Positions 14,099 through 18,828 of a stretch of DNA of 18,828 bases are shown here, piece after piece. The stretch is from Chthonomonas sp. UBA2391 (GTDB taxonomy: Bacteria > Armatimonadota > Fimbriimonadia > Fimbriimonadales > Fimbriimonadaceae), in contig DDSL01000024.1 of NCBI GenBank assembly GCA_002343825.1, positions 1 to 18,828 on the forward strand, in the 5' to 3' direction. The notes under the pieces are model-generated. The model was not told the DNA's origin. It saw nothing but the letters and a program-made list of their open reading frames with translations, and did no database searches. The position numbers and the translations under genes were made by a program. Every line of letters starts with the position of its first letter. The stretch's first letter is position 1.

Positions 14099-16332
14099 GT
14101 TGGGTTGATGCTACCATCGGACCAGAAGAGCCGGAGGGCCCCGGCGTCATCCAAAAGGGCGTTGTCCGCCTCGCAATGAGGCAGGTAGAGCCCAGTCGCC
14201 CCGACCGACTGATGGGCCGACCGGCGCAGGATTTGGCGCGCGTCTTCAATCCAAATCTCCCGAAGTCGGTAGAGACTCTCGGCAAGGCCGATCCCGCCCT
14301 CCACGCGGTCGAAAAGCGTGACCTCGGGCCGCTCACCTTCCGGGCTTTGGGCGGTCCAATAACTCCCCAGATCATCCGGTTCGCAACCGACCAAAGGATT
14401 CGCAGCAATCCTGAGCGCGTGCTCCAGCGCATGGATCGCGGCCAAATGATCCTCCCGGGCTGGGTCCAAACCGTCCGTCGGGATGACCCGGACGCCAATC
14501 GTGTGGAGGGTATCGATGGGGACGTCGACCTCTTCGTCGTACCCGGCACCATCGGCGCCGGCAAAGGGGATCCGGCGAAAGCCGTGGATGATGGAAAGGG
14601 CCCGGACGGAAGCCAATTCGACCGCGAACGCGCCGAGTTCACTCGAATGGAGCGTCATCTGCGGTTCGATGTAGGCCTGCTCTTGAACCTGAGTATAGAA
14701 CCCAGAGTCCAGCGGTTCCAGTCGACCGACACCAGCTGCCCAATCCACTTCTCGAACCTCGAATGTCTCTCCACGGTGGAGATAGACGGCCCCGGGATGG
14801 CCTTGCCTCCGAGCCCGATCCCACTCCATTTCGGTAAGGACCTCTTGGCCGACGAGGTACTGCACCCGGCGGCGACCGATCCCACGAATCGAGATCCCCG
14901 CCGCAGGATTTTGGTGGGACGGATAGTAGTAGCGGCCCGCGCTGCGGGCGAGCTCGCCAGATTCACACAGTTGTTCGGCTGCGTTTCGGGCAGGCTCCTG
15001 CAGTTCATCTGGAGCGATCGGGCGTTCGAATGCGGCACAACGCAGTTGTTGGCCCCAGATGATCGGATTGGATTCGTTGATGGGGACTGGCTCAGCAGCT
15101 CCCTCTAGCAGTCTCTCTGGCCTCGCCAGGAGCCACTGCTCATAGCCCGACTGGTGGGCCAGAGCAATGGCCAAGCCAGCGCGACCCGACCGAGCACAGC
15201 GACCGATCTGCTGGCGAAAACTGGTAATTGTTCCTGGTAGCCCGTTCAGGAGGACGATGTCAAGGTCGCCGACATCGACCCCAAGTTCCATCGCGCTGGT
15301 CGCGACCATCACCCGGGTCTTGCCGGTCAGAAAGGACTTCTCCACGGCTCTGCGCTCCTTTGCGCTATAGCCCCCTCGATAGCTCTCGACCTTGCCTGCG
15401 TCCCTCGCGCCGGAAAACTTGCGGGCGGTACGGGCAACGATCTCGCAGGCTTGCCGAGAACGGCAGAAGACGAGGGTCTTGAAGTCGCGCTTGAGGGCCT
15501 CGGCAACCATCATCGCAGTGAGGTTGTTGGGGGTCGGGCCATCCTCTTCCCCCTCCGATTGAGCGAGGATGAGGTGACGCGTCCCTCTCGGGGCATGGGG
15601 CCCTTCCACGACGATAGGTTCTCGTCCGGTCAAGCTCCGGAAAAGGCTAGCTGGGTCGGCGAGGGTCGCACTCAGACCCAGATATTGGAGGTGCCCACCT
15701 TTCCACTCGGCGAGTCGCTGGAGACGGAAGAAAACTCCTTGACAATGAGCGCCAAAAACCCCCCGATAGGTGTGGAACTCGTCGAGGACGACCCACCTTA
15801 GTGAACGCAAAAACTTGCCCCAGATTTCGTGCGAAGGCAGGATCGCGTGGTGGAGCATATCGGGGTTGGTCAGCAGAATCTGGGCGGAGTCGCGGATCGC
15901 CGCACGATGGGATTTGGGAGTGTCGGCGTCGTAGGTCGCGATTCGCATCCCGAGGGCTTCGGCCCAGGGCTGCAGCTTGGTCAGTTGGTCATAGGCCAGC
16001 GCCTTGGTCGGATAGACCAGAATGGCCCGGGCCATGGGCTCTCGGTGGAGTGCGATGAGATAGGCCAATGCCCCGGCGAGGGTCTTTCCCCCGCTGGTTC
16101 CGGCCATAAGAGCCACATCGCGGCCCAAGGCGGCGAGCTGCTGAACCTCGAGTTGGTGGGGATAGAGTTGTGAGATCCCTTGGGCGAGGAGGACGTCTCT
16201 CCATGCTGTCGGCAGGTCGTTCGGGAGCGGCAGGGTCGATCCCGGGATCATTCGATCGGTCACGGTGACCACCGCCCGGTTGCCGATGAGGGGAAGCTGG
16301 GAAAAGGCCCGAAGCTCGGCCTCGCGGTCCAT
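14095..16332 (-). CDS. MrfA/YprA-like DEAD/DEAH helicase with DUF1998-type C-terminus
   Basis: Superfamily 2 ATP-dependent helicase of 745 residues (numbering from ATG 16332). Motifs: LYPHQLE (Q-like), GTSGGKT Walker A (78-84), DEFH (184-187), SAT (221-223), ATSAMELGVDVGDLD, and motif VI QIGRCARSGR (375-384). The C-terminal part, with DTLHTIGVRV, HALEHALRIAANPLVGCEPDDLG and LFDRVEGGIGLAESLY, is the DUF1998/MZB domain of the Bacillus MrfA family, which repairs mitomycin-type DNA damage. Only one of the four usual zinc cysteines remains (C720). A TTG at 16380 would add 16 residues, but ATG 16332 shares one base with the tatC stop (TGATG), the typical coupling arrangement, so I chose it. The stop overlaps the aroF start. 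DNA repair is likely; lesion specificity is unknown. Confidence 0.9.
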   Translation of the reverse strand: MDREAELRAFSQLPLIGNRAVVTVTDRMIPGSTLPLPNDLPTAWRDVLLAQGISQLYPHQLEVQQLAALGRDVALMAGTSGGKTLAGALAYLIALHREPMARAILVYPTKALAYDQLTKLQPWAEALGMRIATYDADTPKSHRAAIRDSAQILLTNPDMLHHAILPSHEIWGKFLRSLRWVVLDEFHTYRGVFGAHCQGVFFRLQRLAEWKGGHLQYLGLSATLADPASLFRSLTGREPIVVEGPHAPRGTRHLILAQSEGEEDGPTPNNLTAMMVAEALKRDFKTLVFCRSRQACEIVARTARKFSGARDAGKVESYRGGYSAKERRAVEKSFLTGKTRVMVATSAMELGVDVGDLDIVLLNGLPGTITSFRQQIGRCARSGRAGLAIALAHQSGYEQWLLARPERLLEGAAEPVPINESNPIIWGQQLRCAAFERPIAPDELQEPARNAAEQLCESGELARSAGRYYYPSHQNPAAGISIRGIGRRRVQYLVGQEVLTEMEWDRARRQGHPGAVYLHRGETFEVREVDWAAGVGRLEPLDSGFYTQVQEQAYIEPQMTLHSSELGAFAVELASVRALSIIHGFRRIPFAGADGAGYDEEVDVPIDTLHTIGVRVIPTDGLDPAREDHLAAIHALEHALRIAANPLVGCEPDDLGSYWTAQSPEGERPEVTLFDRVEGGIGLAESLYRLREIWIEDARQILRRSAHQSVGATGLYLPHCEADNALLDDAGALRLFWSDGSINPT

Positions 16333-17138
16333 CAGTCGAGTTGATCGAGAACCGGGTCGCGTTGGTGGCGATTGCTCCAACTGACGGCGAGCATCGACAT
16401 GAAGAAGAGCAAGGTCATCGGGATCGCCATCGTCAACATGCTGGGGATGTCATTGCTCGGAGTCAGGATCATGCTGAGGAAGAAGATGACCACGGTGGCA
16501 TGTCGCCAGTGGGTTTTGAGCACGGCCGGGGTCAGGATCCCGATCTTGGCCAAGAAGAACACGACCACGGGGAGCTGGAATCCGATCCCAAACGCCAGGA
16601 GCATCTTGGCAATAAAGAAGACCAGGGTCCCCGGTTCTTGAATAATCCCAGTCCCAGGGAACTCGCCCAAGTAGCTGACAAACCAGCCCAAGGCGATGGG
16701 GATGATCGACCAACACAGCGCGCACCCCACGAAAAAGAGCACAAAGCTGAGGGGCGCGAGCACCTTGAACGGTCGAACCTCGGTTGGGCGCAGGGCGGGG
16801 CGAATGAATCCCCAAACCTGGCCGATGATGAACGGGAACATCAGCACCAAGCCGATGTAGAACGAGAGCTTGAGCTTCAGCATGAAGGGCTCAGTCACCG
16901 ACCGAAACGCTTCTTCGTACTTCACGCTGGCCGGGATCTGCTTTTGAGCCCACTGGCTAAGGGTCTCGTAGACGGTGGGTTCGACCACCCAGCCAAAGAC
17001 CCATCCGACGATGAGAAAGACGAGGATCCGCACGATGCGGCCCCGAAGTTCGTCGAGGTGCTCGACCAAAGAAAGGCGAAACTCGTCCGGATCTTGCACG
17101 GACGAGTTTCGTTGTCGGTTGGGTCCTAGGGCGAGCAC
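16332..17138 (-). CDS. tatC: Sec-independent protein translocase TatC
   Basis: Core subunit of the twin-arginine translocase, which recognises RR signal peptides and exports folded proteins across the inner membrane. 268 residues with six predicted membrane helices. Family features: SLVEHLDELRGRI (23-35), VTEPF (81-85), the motif FPFIIGQVWGFIRPALRPTE (101-120) and LTPSNDIPSMLTMAIP (225-240). The N-terminus is about 15 residues longer than minimal TatC. The start GTG 17138 has GGAG 4 nt upstream; GTG 17099 is possible but has no ribosome binding site. The gene begins 9 nt after the stop of the exported Gly-rich protein gene, and its stop overlaps the helicase start by one base. No tatA or tatB is in the window. 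Confidence 0.95.
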   Translation of the reverse strand: MLALGPNRQRNSSVQDPDEFRLSLVEHLDELRGRIVRILVFLIVGWVFGWVVEPTVYETLSQWAQKQIPASVKYEEAFRSVTEPFMLKLKLSFYIGLVLMFPFIIGQVWGFIRPALRPTEVRPFKVLAPLSFVLFFVGCALCWSIIPIALGWFVSYLGEFPGTGIIQEPGTLVFFIAKMLLAFGIGFQLPVVVFFLAKIGILTPAVLKTHWRHATVVIFFLSMILTPSNDIPSMLTMAIPMTLLFFMSMLAVSWSNRHQRDPVLDQLD

Positions 17139-17147
17139 GTCGCTCCG

Positions 17148-18596
17148 CTATTCCAGGGTCAAGATGAACTTGACCTTTGAGACGACGAAACGTTGACTGC
17201 TGCCACCGCGTCCGCCGCCACCGGGGCGTCCTTGGTTCCCACCGCGTCCGCCACCACCGAATCCGCCGCGAGGAGGTCCTCCGCGAGCTTCATCTTCGGA
17301 CTCTTGTTGCCGCAGATTCTCAGGAAGATCCGCTGGAGAGGTCGACCGGTCGGCCGCACCTGCCCCACCCGGAGAGCCAGCCGCTCCACGAGTTCCGCCT
17401 CCGGCGCGGTTCGGGGGTCCGCCTCCCTGATCTCCACCGCCAGGACCGCCTGATCCGCCCGAACCGGCCATCGGCGTTCGGGTGGTGTAGGTCCTTTCGA
17501 CGCGGGTGACCATGCCCAGATCGAGGTCAAACCAGTAAAACTCTTCGAGCGCGGTTTGGGCTTCGGCAGCCACGGCCCCGCCACTCGCGATGGAGTTGCG
17601 GACCTTGACGGCTCGTCGGCCCTTTTCGTACTCAATCCCCACGACTTCGCCACGGGCCGGATTGTTCACCGAGATCCGTTCGGTCGAGTAGACCTTGCCC
17701 ATGTCGAGCGTGCCGATTGTGAACGAACTCTGCCATCGCGAACCGATGGAAACGCCCGTCGTCGGGAGCACCGGAAGCGGGAAGGCACCGAAGAGATAGA
17801 CCTCACGGTTGGATGAGGAAGACCCCTCCATCTCCAGATAGATTGGGGCCCGACCGAAGATCTCCCGCCCGGTATCCGTAATTCGCATGTATAAGGGATA
17901 CATGTCCGCTTCGGTCCACTTTCGCGGCTCAGGATCAAACGCGGTTGGGAGTTCGGTGTAGGGCTGGCCCTTCAGGGGAAGAATCTGCAGCCGAACCAAT
18001 CCTTCGTAGCGGCCACTACCCATCGGATAGCGATTCTCGAAAGCGTACATGTACCGGGCGCGGAATCCACCTTGCGGAAGTTCCGGCGGACGAGCACCCA
18101 TCCGGAGCTGCGCTTCGCTCACGATCGAGGCGCTTTGCTTGTACTCCAAGTTATAGGTGTAGATCTTGCCCGGTTGGAATCGGTATCGAAGGCGGAACCC
18201 GTCTGCCGGTGGTCGGATGCTCGTCCGGTTATCCAGCTTCAGTCGGACCGAAGACTCTCGAAGTCGCTCGGGGCGGCCATCGCCAAAGACACCATAAAGC
18301 ACGGCCTGGATGTTCAGGTTCCCATCCGCGATCCCCTTCTCTTTCGTGTCGAGGGTATAGACGAAGTCCCTTCCGTCGAAGGTCCCGGCCGTGCTGGGGC
18401 TAACGGCTTCAAGAAACTGCCCGTTCACCAGAATTCCCACGTAGCCATTGGCGGGGATGCTGGACCTCGGGATGCGGATCTTGACCGACTCGCGGACGGT
18501 GGTGCCGCTTTGTGGAGATCGGATGGTGAACCCGGTTTGCGCACTGGCCATGGCCGTGCTTCCGAGAACGATTGCGAGAGTGATCCAGCGCTGCAT
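17148..18596 (-). CDS. Exported beta-rich protein with C-terminal Gly-rich loop
   Basis: 482 residues, family not recognised. A signal peptide ends at about ASAQ (17-20). Residues 22-125 look like an Ig/FN3-type beta domain (FTIRSPQSGTTVRESVKI, GYVGILVNGQFLEAV). Residues 135-375 form a second beta-rich domain (LRYRFQPGKIYTYNLEYKQ, EGLVRLQILPL, YWFDLDLGMVTRVERTY) of the kind seen in lipoprotein-carrier or DUF6263-like folds. A 90-residue stretch of Gly, Pro, Arg and Asn (377-466) follows, and then one last strand, QRFVVSKVKFILTLE, ends the protein. The start ATG 18596 has AGAGGAAG 10 nt upstream. It is the first gene of the run with tatC, the helicase gene and aroF. It has no RR motif, so it is probably a Sec substrate rather than Tat. 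Confidence 0.78.
   Translation of the reverse strand: MQRWITLAIVLGSTAMASAQTGFTIRSPQSGTTVRESVKIRIPRSSIPANGYVGILVNGQFLEAVSPSTAGTFDGRDFVYTLDTKEKGIADGNLNIQAVLYGVFGDGRPERLRESSVRLKLDNRTSIRPPADGFRLRYRFQPGKIYTYNLEYKQSASIVSEAQLRMGARPPELPQGGFRARYMYAFENRYPMGSGRYEGLVRLQILPLKGQPYTELPTAFDPEPRKWTEADMYPLYMRITDTGREIFGRAPIYLEMEGSSSSNREVYLFGAFPLPVLPTTGVSIGSRWQSSFTIGTLDMGKVYSTERISVNNPARGEVVGIEYEKGRRAVKVRNSIASGGAVAAEAQTALEEFYWFDLDLGMVTRVERTYTTRTPMAGSGGSGGPGGGDQGGGPPNRAGGGTRGAAGSPGGAGAADRSTSPADLPENLRQQESEDEARGGPPRGGFGGGGRGGNQGRPGGGGRGGSSQRFVVSKVKFILTLE
17199..17468 (-). repeat. Low-complexity Gly-rich coding stretch
   Basis: Encodes the 90-residue Gly/Pro/Arg-rich segment of the 482-residue exported protein, with repeated GGGG, GGRGG and PGG blocks. 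In the middle is a charged, non-Gly island (DLPENLRQQESEDEAR). Codon use varies among Gly codons, so it is a protein-level low-complexity region rather than a perfect DNA repeat. Confidence 0.8.
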
Positions 18597-18625
18597 GCGA
18601 ACTTAACTTCCTCTATGGGGATATC

Positions 18626-18667
18626 GGTGCCGAAACTGGGCACCTGCACCTCTTTGTAGACGGTGCA
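18626..18667. promoter_or_regulatory. Two adjacent inverted repeats built on GGTGC
   Basis: GGTGCC (18626-18631) pairs with GGCACC (18639-18644) over a 7-nt spacer. Directly after, TGCACC (18645-18650) pairs with GGTGCA (18662-18667) over 11 nt. They lie in the leader of the exported protein gene at 18596, upstream of its ribosome binding site. They could be two tandem mRNA hairpins or a cluster of operator half-sites. Confidence 0.35.
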
Positions 18668-18707
18668 AAGCGGCCCGATGTTACCGACGACATCGCCCTC
18701 TGCTCGT

Positions 18708-18714
18708 CATAATA
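18708..18714. promoter_or_regulatory. Possible shared -10 box of divergent promoters
   Basis: CATAAT on the plus strand (18708-18713) and TATTAT on the minus strand (18709-18714) occupy nearly the same bases and point to the two divergent genes at 18723 and 18596. Neither has a good -35 box at 17-18 nt. A plus-strand start about 7 nt after the box would leave only 2-3 nt of leader before ATG 18723. Confidence 0.3.
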
Positions 18715-18722
18715 CATTACCC

Positions 18723-18828
18723 ATGACCCTTCCGTTCGACGTCAGCACGCTGAATCCGCAACAACGCGAGGCCGTCGAGTGGCCTGGCGGCCCGCTCATG
18801 ATCTTTGCCGGGGCAGGCTCGGGAAAAA
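18723..18828 (+). CDS. uvrD: UvrD/PcrA-type superfamily 1 DNA helicase, N-terminus only
   Basis: Only the first 35 codons are inside the window. They show the Q motif (LNPQQREAVEW, residues 10-20) and the start of the Walker A loop (FAGAGSGK, 28-35) at the spacing found in UvrD, PcrA and Rep helicases, which act in nucleotide excision repair, mismatch repair and replication restart. The short N-terminus before the Q motif fits UvrD/PcrA better than AddA or RecB, but the exact member cannot be told from this fragment. ATG 18723 has no Shine-Dalgarno sequence upstream (ACATTACCC), consistent with a leaderless or near-leaderless mRNA. It is transcribed away from the exported protein gene at 18596. 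Confidence 0.88.
   Translation, partial: MTLPFDVSTLNPQQREAVEWPGGPLMIFAGAGSGK

Noticed and set aside
16341..17129. Highly charged, His-rich plus-strand frame of 262 codons opposite tatC
   Set aside because: The charge pattern is the expected complement of hydrophobic TatC codons.
1..18828. tRNA, rRNA, insertion sequences, prophage or attachment sites
   Set aside because: I saw no tRNA T-loop or cloverleaf, no rRNA-like stretch, no transposase or integrase motif and no flanking direct repeats.

Overview
The window is a GC-rich bacterial chromosome segment with 11 confident genes: nine complete genes on the minus strand, one complete plus-strand gene and one plus-strand gene cut by the right edge. 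The prepilin at 1814 has a FTLIELLVVIAIIAILAAIL start followed by FPVFAKAKESARKTS. That form is typical of Armatimonadota (Fimbriimonas-like) and also occurs in Planctomycetes-group bacteria. Together with an outer-membrane barrel protein, many exported beta-rich proteins and TatC, it suggests a diderm, probably an armatimonadote. This is inference from style, not from a marker gene.

Layout. 1-84: a GC-rich folded element (copy A). 85-1689: exported calcineurin-like phosphoesterase (minus). 1690-1813: divergent promoter region. 1814-2593: prepilin-like protein (plus). 2594-2914: intergenic, with hairpins, a possible MazE antitoxin remnant and a T9 tract that may terminate the next operon. 2915-11467: four consecutive minus-strand genes for exported proteins, read in the order CsgG/FlgT-like protein with a Gly/Thr tract, 967-residue secreted protein with a FlgD-like C-terminal Ig domain, Big_1 Ig domain joined to an LptD/OstA-like outer-membrane barrel, and an unknown 559-residue exported protein. 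11468-11638: control region. 11639-12951: coaE and a DUF554 membrane protein. 12952-13066: second copy (B) of the folded element. 13067-18596: tightly coupled run of an exported Gly-rich protein, tatC, a MrfA-like DEAD/DEAH helicase and DAHP synthase. 18597-18722: divergent promoter region. 18723 to the end: start of a UvrD/PcrA-type helicase.

How the genes work together. The 2915-11467 block looks like one envelope or surface operon: one member is predicted to sit in the outer membrane, one has an inner transmembrane helix, and two look periplasmic or extracellular. Its overall function is not known to me. The 13067-18596 block joins unrelated jobs (export, DNA repair, aromatic biosynthesis) by overlapping stop and start codons.

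The strongest new signal is the pair of elements at 1-71 and 12978-13052. Both have the same architecture: an outer stem, a GGGCGG linker, a middle stem, an inner hairpin with a 3-nt loop, a GGGC bulge and a GAGGCCTC palindrome. The middle stems differ in sequence yet both pair, which is compensatory change. Both lie 13-14 nt after the stop codon of a minus-strand gene. This points to an undescribed structured 3'-UTR or dispersed repeat family.
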